NCBI GenBank assembly: GCA_002686955.1
Contig: NYZA01000167.1
Coordinates: 1-27,483 of the forward strand
Length of the DNA stretch: 27,483 nucleotides
DNA from: Gemmatimonadota bacterium
GTDB lineage: Bacteria; GCA-2686955
Direction: 5' to 3'
Shown: positions 16,722-25,544 of the stretch, one piece after another
Layout: the number at the start of each line of letters is the position of its first letter
Position numbering within the stretch: the stretch's first letter is position 1
Notes under the pieces: model-generated
Database searches by the model: none
Seen by the model: only the letters and a program-made list of their open reading frames with translations
What the model was told of the DNA's origin: nothing
Translations under genes and position numbers: made by a program

Positions 16722-18134
16722 ATGAAGCGTCGATCGGGGGGGATCAGTCGTCGGGGTTTTCTCGCCTGCGCGGGAGCACTTGGGGCATTCGCGGCTCTGA
16801 GTTCCAAGGGTTGCGCGGCCGACTACGACTATTCGCCCCTCATCGCCCTCTGGCGGCGGCGTCAAGCCCTCGAGGCGCGGCATCTGAAGCTCCTTCGCTT
16901 CACACTCTCTCCCAACCAGATCTCGGCCGGCACGATCCTCAAGCTCGGTCTTCGTGATCAGGGAGGCGAAGACTGGATCTTTAAGGTGGGGCCCGTCGCA
17001 TGTTGTGGAGCACGAACGGTCTACGAGCTCGGCACCCTCTTCGGCTGGGAAACGCCAGAGATCCATCACACCAGCGTCGTGGTGAACGGCAAGTCCGTGC
17101 GTGGAACGTTGCAGCGCCTTGTCCCCGATGCTCAGCGCATCGTCGGCTTCGTCAAGCAGACCCGTCGAGGCATCGACCGCCTTACTCCGCGGGCCTGGCG
17201 CGATCTGCTCGAGAGCCAGCTCTTCGGCTGGATCAGCGTAAACCACCATCTGCACATCATGCAGTTCATCGGGACCATGTCGGCTGGACGGGTCGCGCGG
17301 GTCCAGCGCATCGACAACACGGTCGAGTGGTACCTGGTTGGCCACGACCGCCTCGACGAGAGCTTCATGACGCCGATCTTGGCGGTCCGCATGGAGCACC
17401 ATCTGCTCGGCTACGGATGGATGTGGGATCTCTTCCGGAGAGGATTGACGCAGCTTCCCCTGGCCGAGGTGTACGCCCTCGCATGCTTCATCGCCGCGGC
17501 TCCCGACGAGATCTACGCCGAACGATTCGCGAGAGGGATCGACAACGACTTCGACCGTTTCGCCAATGTCTCGACGAAAGTGCTGCGCGAGCTGGTTCCC
17601 GATCTGGTGGAGGCTTTCGACACGGCCGCATTCGTGCCGACGATGGTGGCCCGCAAGAAGGAATTGCCCGAGGCGATCGCAGCCCTCTTCGAGACCGAGC
17701 TCGCCAAGCTGGGCCAGCGAGCGGGCTTCCATGACGGCCCATCCCCGCACGAGATCGGCGAGCGAATCGGCCATGGCCTCGAAGAGCGAATCGCCGAGCT
17801 CGATGCACGTCTCGGGCGACTCGATCCCGGGCCGCCTCCTCAGCAGTCGATCAACGCCGTCACTTCGGTCGAAGCCTACGGGATCATCAGCCAGGTCCTC
17901 GCGAGCTCCAACATCCCGAAATCGGCACGAAAGCAGAGAGAGTTATTCTCCGAGGCGATCGCCTCTCTGGTCGACCTCGCGCAACACGCCCACAACCCTC
18001 TCGAGACGAGGGGAATCGAGCACGCCGTCGCCCACCTGGAAGGGCTGATCGAGAAGCCCTTGAGCGAGGTCGAGGCCCGGGTCCAGGTCTGTTGCCACAA
18101 CGCGATCTTCCCGGTCCTTCCGGGCTCTTCCTGA
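16722..18134 (+). CDS. Tat-exported lipoprotein-like array protein A (subtype 1), kinase-like fold suspected
   Basis: I chose ATG 16722 because genes D and E start at the matching MKRRS. The 470-residue product has a twin-arginine signal (ISRRGFLACAGALG) followed by a possible lipobox Cys (SKGC). A conserved core follows: LKLGLRDQGGEDWIFKVG with Lys88, ARTVYELGTLFGWETPE, GTLQR (128-132), LFGWISVNHHLHIMQF (Asn174-His178), and RVQRIDNTVEWYLVG with Asp198. A helical C-terminal half ends in CCHNAIFPVLP. Order and spacing (Lys strand, Glu/Gly helix, Gly-x-x-Gln hinge, catalytic-loop-like NHHxH, then IDN) recall PI3/4-kinase, HipA and Fam20-type kinases, but the catalytic Asp is His/Asn. I cannot name the family. 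Its TGA overlaps the ATG of gene B (TGATG). The protein should act outside the cytoplasmic membrane. Confidence 0.7.
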   Translation: MKRRSGGISRRGFLACAGALGAFAALSSKGCAADYDYSPLIALWRRRQALEARHLKLLRFTLSPNQISAGTILKLGLRDQGGEDWIFKVGPVACCGARTVYELGTLFGWETPEIHHTSVVVNGKSVRGTLQRLVPDAQRIVGFVKQTRRGIDRLTPRAWRDLLESQLFGWISVNHHLHIMQFIGTMSAGRVARVQRIDNTVEWYLVGHDRLDESFMTPILAVRMEHHLLGYGWMWDLFRRGLTQLPLAEVYALACFIAAAPDEIYAERFARGIDNDFDRFANVSTKVLRELVPDLVEAFDTAAFVPTMVARKKELPEAIAALFETELAKLGQRAGFHDGPSPHEIGERIGHGLEERIAELDARLGRLDPGPPPQQSINAVTSVEAYGIISQVLASSNIPKSARKQRELFSEAIASLVDLAQHAHNPLETRGIEHAVAHLEGLIEKPLSEVEARVQVCCHNAIFPVLPGSS

Positions 18135-19555
18135 TGCCGGGGTCGCCCCGCATGCCCTCTCGACGGGGGTTCGTCGGGCTCGCCGCCGCTCTCGGCGCCG
18201 GCGCCCTCATCGGACTCCGCCTCGGCCGGCGCCCGGACTACGAGCGCCTGATTCGACTCTGGCGCCAGCGCCTCGAGCTGGAAGAGGAGCTCTTCAGGCG
18301 TTTGCGTTTCACACTGGCCCCCACGCAGCTACGCAAGGGCATGACGCTCAAGCTGGTGCTCCGCGACCAGCTCGGCGACGACTGGCTCTTCAAGATGGGC
18401 GATACCGCGGTGGATGGTGCCGAGGCGGTCTACCGCATCGGCTGTCTTTTCGGATGGGAGACCCCGGAGCTACAGCGGGCCACACTGCCGATCAACGGCT
18501 TGATGGTGTCCGGCACCCTCCAGCGCTTCATCCACGACGCCGAGGAGCTCACCGAACATGTGTACGGACCGAAGACCGAGCGCCGGCGCTTCAGCGAATC
18601 GGCGCTGGAGTATCTGCTCACCGCCCAGCTCCTCGGTTGGATCACGGCCAATCACCATGTCCACACCAGGCAGTTCATCTTCTCGAGAGGGAGCGATCCC
18701 ATCGACCGAATCCACCGCATCGACAACACCGTCGAGTGGTTTCTGGTCGACCGCGACACGCTGGCCGCCGGCTATGTCACCCCCTTTCTCTCGCACAGGA
18801 AGCCTCGATCGGCGCTCGGCTACGACTGGATGTGGCGCAGATTCCGCGAGTCACTCATCGACCTGCCCCTCACGGACGCCTACGCCTACGCCCGCTTCAT
18901 CGCCGGCTTCCCCGACGAGGTCTTCGCGGAGAGCTTCCTGTCGGGGATCGAAAACGACTTTCGCTTTCTGCCCAACGCCAACGAGCTGATCGTGAGCCAG
19001 CTGTCGCGCATGATCGCCATCGAAGGGAACAAGGAGCGTTTCCTCGAACGGCTGGTTGCCCGCAAGCACCGCCTGCCGGAGGATACGGCGGCGCTCTTCG
19101 ACCGACAGATCGCTCACCGAGGTAGATGGCGGGATTATCGTGACGGCCCCTCGCCCCGGGCGGTCGGCGAAGGGCTCTGCGCCCACCTGGAAGCGCGTAT
19201 CGCGAAGCTCGAGCTGCGCTCCGTAGAGCTTCCGCCGCAATCGAGCTCGCAAGAGGCGATCCGCGCACTCACCTCGTTCGCGGCCTACTCGTTGCTGCTG
19301 CGCGCCTTCACGCCCGGCGGTCTCAGATACGATCGGGAGAGTCGGATCCAGAACTTCAGGAACACGATCGAAGAGCTCCGCGCTCTGGGTGCGGAAGCCG
19401 AGGACGCGAACGAGCGGGCCGCCATCGACATCGCGATCGACGCCGTCCGCGTCGAGCTCGCGACTCCCAGAGAGCACGACGAGCAGGTCCGCTATGTTGC
19501 GCATTTGAACGAGCTCTTCCCGGTCCTTCCGGTCCTTTCGGGCTCCTCCCAATGA
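18134..19555 (+). CDS. Tat-exported array protein B (subtype 2)
   Basis: The ATG shares one base with the stop of gene A (TGATG), which implies coupled translation; a second ATG at 18152 lies directly before SRRGF. The 473-residue product has a twin-arginine segment (PSRRGFVGLAAALGAGALIG) without a lipobox Cys, so it is probably cleaved or anchored through this helix. The core matches gene A in order: RLRFTLAPTQLRKGMTLKLV, DWLFKMG (Lys about 87), AEAVYRIGCLFGWETPE, GTLQRFI, GWITANHHVHTRQF (Asn about 173), and RIDNTVEWFLV. A helical half with FIAGFPDEVFAESFLSGIEN and LVARKHRLPEDTAALFD follows, ending in HLNELFPVLP. Subtype 2 has VDGAEA where subtype 1 has CCGART. Function unknown; kinase-like fold is an inference from motif order. 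Confidence 0.7.
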   Translation: MPGSPRMPSRRGFVGLAAALGAGALIGLRLGRRPDYERLIRLWRQRLELEEELFRRLRFTLAPTQLRKGMTLKLVLRDQLGDDWLFKMGDTAVDGAEAVYRIGCLFGWETPELQRATLPINGLMVSGTLQRFIHDAEELTEHVYGPKTERRRFSESALEYLLTAQLLGWITANHHVHTRQFIFSRGSDPIDRIHRIDNTVEWFLVDRDTLAAGYVTPFLSHRKPRSALGYDWMWRRFRESLIDLPLTDAYAYARFIAGFPDEVFAESFLSGIENDFRFLPNANELIVSQLSRMIAIEGNKERFLERLVARKHRLPEDTAALFDRQIAHRGRWRDYRDGPSPRAVGEGLCAHLEARIAKLELRSVELPPQSSSQEAIRALTSFAAYSLLLRAFTPGGLRYDRESRIQNFRNTIEELRALGAEAEDANERAAIDIAIDAVRVELATPREHDEQVRYVAHLNELFPVLPVLSGSSQ

Positions 19556-20994
19556 CACGATCGCCTGGCATGCCATCTCGAAGGAGCTTCATCGGGCTCG
19601 CCGGTGCTCTCGGTGTCGGTGCCTTCTTGGGGCTCCGTATCGACCGTGACCCGGATTACGAGCGTCTGATCCGACTCTGGCGCCGGCGCCTCGAGCTGGA
19701 GAAGGAGCTCTTTCGACGCTTGCGTTTTACCCTCTCCCCCACCCAGATGCGATGCGGCATGACACTCAAGCTGGTGCTCCGCGACCAGCTCGGAGACGAC
19801 TGGCTTTTCAAGATGGGCGACACCGCGGTGGATGGCGCCGAGGCCATCTACCGCATCGGCTGCCTTTTTGGATGGGAGACCCCGGAGCTTCATCGGGCCA
19901 CACTGCCGATCAACGGTCCACTCATTTTCGGGAGCGCTCAGCGCCTCATTCCCGAATCCACGGAGCTCGCCATTCACATCTTCGGCCCGAACGCCGAACC
20001 TGCGCGTCTGACCGACGAAGTGCTCGAGTACTTGCTGACCGCCCAGCTCTTGGGATGGATCACGGCCAACCACCACGTACACTCACGGCAGTTCGTCACC
20101 ACCCGGGTGGGCGATTCGATCGACCGGATCTATCGCATCGACAACACCGTCGAATGGTTCCTGGTCGGCCATGATGAGCTGAGCGCCAAATACTGCACAC
20201 CACTGCTCTCTCGCAAGTTGCCGGTTTCGAAGCTGGGCTATGGCTGGATGTGGGGCGGATTTCGAGCATCGAAGCTCGATCTGCCCCTCGCCAGAGCCCA
20301 CGCATTGGCCCGCTTCATCGCCGGCTTCCCCGACGAGGTTTTCGCGGAGAGCTTCCTGTCGGGGATCGAGAACCGATTCCGCTACTTCCCAAATGTCGAT
20401 CAGATGACCCTGAGCCTGGTTTCGTCCACCTTCCTCGCGGAAGGCAACGAAGAGCTCTTCCTCCAGACTCTCTTGGCCCGCAAGCGCCGGTTGGCCGCAG
20501 ACATTGAGGTGCTGTTCGACGAGCAGCTCTCCCTAAGGGGAGTGGAGCGAGAGTACCGAAACGGCCCTTCGCCCCGGGTGATCGGCCGGCAGCTTTCCGA
20601 GCGGCTGGAGATCCGCATCACGGAGCTCGAGGAGCGCGCCAAGGAGCTGCCGCCACGAGTGAGCCCCCAAGAGCCGATCCGCGCCATCACCTCCTTTGCC
20701 GCCTATTCGGTGCTGAAACTCGCTCTCTCGGCTGGCGACGTCTCCCGGGATCGGGCGATCCCGGTCGAGCGCTTCGAGGCGACGATCGAAGAGCTTCACG
20801 GCATGTTCGCGCGGGCCGAAGACCCCCACGAGCGGGCCGGGATCGACGTGGCGATCGACGCGCTCCGTGGCGAGATCGAGAATCCAAAGACTCCTCTGGA
20901 GTACCTCTCCTATATCGTTCACCTCAATAGCCTCTTCCCGGTCCTCCCGGGGGCGGTCGAGGGCGCCCACGCCGAAGCTACGGAAGGGTCGTAG
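19552..20994 (+). CDS. Tat-exported array protein C (subtype 2)
   Basis: The ATG overlaps the stop of gene B (ATGA). The 480-residue product is very close to B through most of the first half: MPSRRSFIGLAGALGVGAF (Tat signal), LVLRDQLGDDWLFKMGDTAV, IYRIGCLFGWETPEL, GWITANHHVHSRQFVTTR, RIDNTVEWFLVG, PDEVFAESFLSGIEN, LLARKRRLAADIEVLFD, and HLNSLFPVLPG at the C-terminus, followed by a short Ala/Glu tail. No lipobox is present. It is the last gene of the A-B-C unit and its final 17 bases overlap the 3' end of the convergent SGNH-TPR gene. The close likeness to B points to tandem duplication. All family landmarks are intact, so it is likely functional. The role is unknown. Confidence 0.7.
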   Translation: MTRSPGMPSRRSFIGLAGALGVGAFLGLRIDRDPDYERLIRLWRRRLELEKELFRRLRFTLSPTQMRCGMTLKLVLRDQLGDDWLFKMGDTAVDGAEAIYRIGCLFGWETPELHRATLPINGPLIFGSAQRLIPESTELAIHIFGPNAEPARLTDEVLEYLLTAQLLGWITANHHVHSRQFVTTRVGDSIDRIYRIDNTVEWFLVGHDELSAKYCTPLLSRKLPVSKLGYGWMWGGFRASKLDLPLARAHALARFIAGFPDEVFAESFLSGIENRFRYFPNVDQMTLSLVSSTFLAEGNEELFLQTLLARKRRLAADIEVLFDEQLSLRGVEREYRNGPSPRVIGRQLSERLEIRITELEERAKELPPRVSPQEPIRAITSFAAYSVLKLALSAGDVSRDRAIPVERFEATIEELHGMFARAEDPHERAGIDVAIDALRGEIENPKTPLEYLSYIVHLNSLFPVLPGAVEGAHAEATEGS

Positions 20995-22606
20995 CGAAGA
21001 GCTCTTTCAAGATGACCCGAGCGGTATTTCTCGCGATCAGCGTGTGCCCCGCCCGCGTGGTATGACCGAAGTCGGAAGCGAAGTGGTCGATAAAGAGCGC
21101 GTTGTACCCCTCGCGCGCGATCGCCTCTTTGAAGACGCGCTCATTGTCGACGAAGACGACCCCCTCCCGTTCGGGGATCATCGCCTTCAGCGGCGCCAGG
21201 GTACGCACGGGGTACTGGATCACGACGAGCCGCCCGACCCGCGCCATGACCTTGTCGACCAAACGCTGGTAGTTGTGGAAAGTCATGCGGTTCGGCTCGA
21301 TCCGGTCGATCACGCGGCGGGCGCTCTCCCGATCGCCCTTGTGTTGGTAGATGCGGGCCAGCTCGACCGCGGCGAGGTAGGGATCGAGGGGCCGCGCGTC
21401 CCACGAGTAACGGGCGATCACGTAGAGCGGAGAGCTGTGTTCCGCCTGTGCCGCCGCATCAACGAGCAATCGCTCGGCTTCGTCGAGGCGCTCGGTGCGC
21501 ATGCAGAGCCGTGCGAGCTCGATACGGGAGCGGGGGCCGGCGCCCACCATCGCGACCGCGGCGCGGAGCAGCGCTTCCGCCTCTTCGATCCGACCCATAT
21601 CGAGCAGCATCGAGCCGAGATCGGTGCACGCGTAGGGACTCCGCTCGATCTCGAGCGCCTTTCGATAGGCCGCTTCGGCCTTCTCCAGCCGCCCATCGCC
21701 GCGGTGGTGCTTGGCGACCTCGACGTACGATCTGGCGTCCGCCCCGGCGGCCAAGAGGTCGTCGAAGAGGGGCTCGATCTCATTGTCCCGCCCCAAGTAG
21801 CGCAGCAGCCGGATCAACCAGCGGAAGGCGGGTTGGTACCCGCGGAACCGCTCGATCGCCGCGCGGTAGTGCCGCTCCGCGTCCTCCAGTCGGTTCTGAT
21901 CCTGATAGAGCTGGCCCAAGTCGGCATGCGCCGTCGCGATCGGCTGCCGGGCTATCAGCTCGAGGAGCACCTCTTCCGCCTCGTCGTTTCGATCCTGGCG
22001 GCGATAGAGCATCGCGAGCACGATCGAGTCCATCGCCTCGCCCCGGTCCGCGATCGCCCGGCGGTAGTTCTTCTCCCGCTCGTCGAGATGGCGCTCTTGG
22101 CGCGCTTGCTCGTCGAGAGCGCCGAATGAGATCGCGAGATATCGGCCCAGGCGATACACCTTGATCCGCAGCAACAACCTTCGCCATATCGGCTTCCGCC
22201 GGTACTGGTTCAGATCCACGAAACTGTGCATACCGTCGTTTATGCCCATCATCACTGTGACGATGTCCGGGTTCCAGCGATCCAGATTCTTCCTAAGATC
22301 TCGGACGATGACCGAGGAGTCGATTCCGGGCCGGCCGGCGTTCACGACCTCGAAGCGCAGCCCGGCGGGACCGTTCTCGTTCAGCAAGTCCTCGAGCTGG
22401 TGGGGGTAGGCGTCTTTCCCCCCGACCGCGGTGCTCGACTCCCCAAGGCAGAGAATCCTCACCGATTCCGTCCCGTCAGAGCCAGTGGGCAGCGCGTTCC
22501 GTTGCTTCTGGAGCTCCACGAAGACGAGGCCGGTGAGGCGAAGCCCGATTTCGAGCGCCACCACGCCGACCGCGCAGCCCAGGATTGCGCTGATGAGCCT
22601 GCTCAT
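20978..22606 (-). CDS. SGNH/GDSL-type hydrolase with TPR repeats inserted before its last catalytic block
   Basis: The 542-residue protein has an N-terminal membrane/signal helix (about 4-28). Block I is CLGESSTAVGG (Ser57), block II VVNAGRPGIDSS (Gly91), and block III MMGINDGMHSF (Asn123). Then comes a long tetratricopeptide section (about 200-440; e.g. AEEVLLELIARQPIATAHAD, DAERHYRAAIERF, KAEAAYRKALEI). The final block SDFGHTTRAGH (Asp512, His515) completes the SGNH quartet. The TPR array is thus inserted inside the esterase domain. Proteins of this superfamily deacylate or transfer acetyl groups, often next to MBOAT proteins; the MBOAT genes here are several kb away. It lies on the opposite strand between array genes C and D, starting about 100 bases from D. 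Confidence 0.8.
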   Translation of the reverse strand: MSRLISAILGCAVGVVALEIGLRLTGLVFVELQKQRNALPTGSDGTESVRILCLGESSTAVGGKDAYPHQLEDLLNENGPAGLRFEVVNAGRPGIDSSVIVRDLRKNLDRWNPDIVTVMMGINDGMHSFVDLNQYRRKPIWRRLLLRIKVYRLGRYLAISFGALDEQARQERHLDEREKNYRRAIADRGEAMDSIVLAMLYRRQDRNDEAEEVLLELIARQPIATAHADLGQLYQDQNRLEDAERHYRAAIERFRGYQPAFRWLIRLLRYLGRDNEIEPLFDDLLAAGADARSYVEVAKHHRGDGRLEKAEAAYRKALEIERSPYACTDLGSMLLDMGRIEEAEALLRAAVAMVGAGPRSRIELARLCMRTERLDEAERLLVDAAAQAEHSSPLYVIARYSWDARPLDPYLAAVELARIYQHKGDRESARRVIDRIEPNRMTFHNYQRLVDKVMARVGRLVVIQYPVRTLAPLKAMIPEREGVVFVDNERVFKEAIAREGYNALFIDHFASDFGHTTRAGHTLIARNTARVILKELFATTLP

Positions 22607-22652
22607 GGAGAGATACGCTAGCTGCGCCGCGTCCGCCCTACAAGAGACGAGA

Positions 22653-22661
22653 TGCTAGGAT
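22653..22661 (+). promoter_or_regulatory. Candidate extended -10 promoter of gene D (TGCTAGGAT)
   Basis: TGCTAGGAT fits TGn-TAnnnT and ends 48 bases before ATG 22709 in the short divergent interval between the SGNH-TPR gene and gene D. Genes A and E have the same motif at comparable distance. No convincing -35 is seen. Confidence 0.4.
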
Positions 22662-22708
22662 CGCGGCGAGCCATTGAAGGCGAGGCGAGAGGAGAGTCGA
22701 GAGCCGTC

Positions 22709-24067
22709 ATGAAGCGCCGATCCGGGGGGATCAGTCGTCGCGGATTCCTCGCCATCGCTTCCGCTCTCGGAGGGAGCGGCATCATCGGACTCCGCCTCGG
22801 TCGCCGTCCCGAGTACGAGCGCCTCGTTCGACTCTGGCGCCGACGCCTCGATCTCGAGGAGCAGCTCTTCCGCCGCCTGCGCTTCACTCTCTCACCCACG
22901 CAGCTTCGAAGCGGGTTGACGCTCAAGCTGGTGCTCCGCGATCAGCTCGGCGACGACTGGCTCTTCAAGATGGGCACGACGGGGATCGATGGCGCGGAGG
23001 CGATCTACCGCACGGGCTGCCTCTTCGGCTGGGAGACCCCGGAGCTGCATCGAACCACACTGCCGATCAACGACCAGATGGTGTTTGGAAGCGCCCAGCG
23101 CTTCATTCGCGACGCCAGTACGCTCAGTGTGCAGGTGGCAGGCCAGAACGCCGATCCGCGTCGCCTGACCGACTCCGCCCTGGAGTATCTGCTGACGGCC
23201 CAGCTTCTCGGGTGGATCACGGCCAACCACCACGTCCACACCCGGCAGTTCGTCACCACGCGGAAAGGCGAATCGGTCGACCGGATCTATCGCATCGACA
23301 ACACCGTCGAGTGGTTCCTGGTCGGCCACGACACGCTTTCCGCTCGATACGTAACGCCGCTTCTCTCTCGCAGGATGCCCGCAGCGAAGCTGGGCTACGA
23401 CTGGATGTGGCGCTCTTTCCGGGAGTCGGTCATCGACCTCCCTCTCGCCAATGCCTATGCCCACGCACGCTTCGTCGCCGGCTTCCCCGATGAGGTTTTC
23501 CTCGAGAGCTTTCTGCCGGGGATCGAGAATGACTACCGATTCTTCACCAATGCCGCGGAGATGGTCCTGCGCCATTTGACGCCCCTTGTAGTTCCCAAGG
23601 GAGAAAGGGAGCGCTTCGTGGAGAGGCTGGTTGCCCGAAAACGCCGATTGCACAAAGACGCCGAAGCACTATTCGACGAGCAGATCGCCGAACGGGGCGT
23701 GGAGCAGGAGTACAAGGACGGCCTCTCGCCTCGCGCCACGGAGCTGCCCCCGGAATCGAGTCCACAAGAGCCGGTCCACGCCATCACCTCCTCCGCGGCC
23801 CACTCGGTGCTGCTGCGCACCTTCTTGCCGAGCAACGTCTCCGACGATCCGGCGACCCAGATCCTGCGTTTCCAGGCCTCCATCGACGAGCTGCGCGGCC
23901 TGCGCGCGGGGACCGAAGACGTGCACGAGCGCGCCGCCGTCGACATTGCGATCGGCGCCCTTCGCTCCGAGATCGACAATCCCAAGGCCTCCAGCCAGTA
24001 CCTCCCCTACGTTTTCAATCTGGACGGGCTCTTCCCGGTCATCCCTGAGGGCGAAGGCCCACGTTGA
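22709..24067 (+). CDS. Tat-exported array protein D (subtype 2, with a small internal deletion)
   Basis: ATG 22709 gives MKRRSGGISRRGFLAIASALGG, a Tat signal whose leader matches the start of subtype-1 genes A and E although the body is subtype 2. Core landmarks are LVLRDQLGDDWLFKMGTTGI, IYRTGCLFGWETPEL, GWITANHHVHTRQFVTTR, RIDNTVEWFLVG, PDEVFLESFLPGIEN, and LVARKRRLHKDAEALFDEQ; the C-terminus is NLDGLFPVIPEG. At 452 residues it is shorter than B and C because about 20 residues after SPRA (the LExRIxELExR helix of B and C) are missing, without a frameshift. GGAGAG lies 12 bases upstream of the ATG, an unusually long spacing. The hybrid leader suggests recombination between subtypes. Confidence 0.7.
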   Translation: MKRRSGGISRRGFLAIASALGGSGIIGLRLGRRPEYERLVRLWRRRLDLEEQLFRRLRFTLSPTQLRSGLTLKLVLRDQLGDDWLFKMGTTGIDGAEAIYRTGCLFGWETPELHRTTLPINDQMVFGSAQRFIRDASTLSVQVAGQNADPRRLTDSALEYLLTAQLLGWITANHHVHTRQFVTTRKGESVDRIYRIDNTVEWFLVGHDTLSARYVTPLLSRRMPAAKLGYDWMWRSFRESVIDLPLANAYAHARFVAGFPDEVFLESFLPGIENDYRFFTNAAEMVLRHLTPLVVPKGERERFVERLVARKRRLHKDAEALFDEQIAERGVEQEYKDGLSPRATELPPESSPQEPVHAITSSAAHSVLLRTFLPSNVSDDPATQILRFQASIDELRGLRAGTEDVHERAAVDIAIGALRSEIDNPKASSQYLPYVFNLDGLFPVIPEGEGPR

Positions 24068-24079
24068 CGAGGGCCGGGA

Positions 24080-24088
24080 TGCTAGGCT
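24080..24088 (+). promoter_or_regulatory. Candidate extended -10 promoter of gene E (TGCTAGGCT)
   Basis: TGCTAGGCT lies in the 61-base gap between genes D and E, ending 41 bases before ATG 24129. It matches the motif before A and D. TTGACG at 24064-24069 is a fair -35 but only 13 bases away, so it is probably not used. Confidence 0.4.
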
Positions 24089-24128
24089 CTCGTGGGAGGG
24101 AACGAGAAGAGGAGTATCGCAAGTCACC

Positions 24129-25544
24129 ATGAAGCGTCGATCAGCGGGGATCAACCGCCGTGCATTCCTCGCGGGGGCCGGGGCGACGGGAGCCTGGGCG
24201 CTGCTCGGTTTGCCCGGCTGCGGAGGCGGTGGCTACGATTACGCCCCTCTGGTTGCTCTCTGGCGGCGGCGGCACGCGCTCGAGGCTGAGCATCTAGAGG
24301 CCCTCCGTTTCACTCTCTCCCCCAACCAGATCTCCGCCGGCAAAGTCCTCAAGCTCGTACTCCGCGATCAGCAGGGTGGCGACTGGCTCTTCAAAGTGGG
24401 CGGAGTTGCGAGCTGCGGCGCACGCGCGATCTACGAGCTATGCACCCTTTTTGGCTGGGAGATTCCGGAGCTCCAACGGGCCAGTGTCATCGTCAACGGC
24501 AAAGAGGTGCGTGGAACGCTGCAGCGCTACATTCCAGACGCTAGGAACCTCGTCGGTTTCGTGAAAGAGGCACGGCGAGGCAACGATCGCCTCACACCAC
24601 GGGCCTGGAGCGATCTGCTGCAGAGCCAGCTTTTTGGCTGGATCACCGCCAACCACCATCTACATATCTTGCAGTTCATCGCCACCATCAAGTGGGGTGA
24701 GGTGACGAGGGTTCAGCGGATCGACAATGCGGTCGAGTGGTATCTGGTTGGGCACGATCGCCTCGATGAGAGCTTCATGACGCCGATCCTCGCCTCCCGA
24801 GTAAAGCACTCTCTTCTCGGTTACAGGTGGATGTGGGACCTCTTTCAAAATGGCCACGCGCCCCTTCCCCTGGCCGAGGTCTACGGCCTGGCTCGTTTCA
24901 TCGCGGCGGCTCCAGACGAGCTCTACGCGGAGCGTTTTCGAGAGGGGATAGAGAACGAATTCGATTGCTTCGGCAACAACTCGAAGGCGGTGCTGCGCGG
25001 GCTCGTTCCCGATCTGGTGGAGAGCTTCGACGAGAGCTCCTTCCTGCCGACGATGATGGCCCGCAAGAACACGTTGCCGACCGATATCGCGGCGCTCTTC
25101 GAGACTCAGCTCGAGAAGGCCGGGCGGAGGGTGGCCTTCTTCGACGGACCGTCCCATCGAGAGACCGGCGAGCGCATCATCCGAGGCCTCGAAGCGCGAA
25201 TCGCCGAGCTCGAAGCGCGCCTCGTGCAGCTCGGCGGGCATCAACCGCCTCGGCGGTCGATCGAAGCCGTCACCTCGGTCGAGGCGTATGGGATCATCCG
25301 CCAGGTGCTCGAGAGCGCCAACATTCCAAAGTCGAGAGTGGAGCAGAAGGTCGTGTTTTCAGATGCAATCGTCGCTCTGACCGAGCTTCTGCCGCACGCC
25401 GACAACCCTTTCGAGAGACAAGGGATCGGCCACGCAATCACCCATCTCGAAGGCCTGATCGAGAATCCTCTGAGCGAGGCCGAGGCTCGCGCCCAGGTCT
25501 GCTGCTTCAACTCGATCTTTCCGGTTCTTCCAGACGCCTCTTGA
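24129..25544 (+). CDS. Tat-exported lipoprotein-like array protein E (subtype 1)
   Basis: I chose ATG 24129 because MKRRSAGINRRAFLAGAGATG is a clean Tat leader; the frame is open far upstream only as a shadow of gene D. A lipobox follows (GLPGC). The 471-residue product closely matches gene A: LSPNQISAGKVLKLVLRDQ, GDWLFKVGGVASCGARAIYE, GTLQRYIPDA, LFGWITANHHLHILQF, RVQRIDNAVEWYLVGHDRLD, FIAAAPDELYAERF, and CCFNSIFPVLPDAS at the end. Cys in VASCGAR and the C-terminal CC pair are shared with A and absent from subtype 2. AGGAG lies 14 bases before the start. Its TGA overlaps the ATG of the broken gene F (TGATG), repeating the A-B arrangement, which points to duplication of a two-gene unit. Confidence 0.7.
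   Translation: MKRRSAGINRRAFLAGAGATGAWALLGLPGCGGGGYDYAPLVALWRRRHALEAEHLEALRFTLSPNQISAGKVLKLVLRDQQGGDWLFKVGGVASCGARAIYELCTLFGWEIPELQRASVIVNGKEVRGTLQRYIPDARNLVGFVKEARRGNDRLTPRAWSDLLQSQLFGWITANHHLHILQFIATIKWGEVTRVQRIDNAVEWYLVGHDRLDESFMTPILASRVKHSLLGYRWMWDLFQNGHAPLPLAEVYGLARFIAAAPDELYAERFREGIENEFDCFGNNSKAVLRGLVPDLVESFDESSFLPTMMARKNTLPTDIAALFETQLEKAGRRVAFFDGPSHRETGERIIRGLEARIAELEARLVQLGGHQPPRRSIEAVTSVEAYGIIRQVLESANIPKSRVEQKVVFSDAIVALTELLPHADNPFERQGIGHAITHLEGLIENPLSEAEARAQVCCFNSIFPVLPDAS

Noticed and set aside
20867-22129. 420-codon plus-strand frame opposite the SGNH-TPR gene
   Set aside because: Antisense shadow; no family likeness, and the SGNH blocks and TPRs are clear on the other strand.
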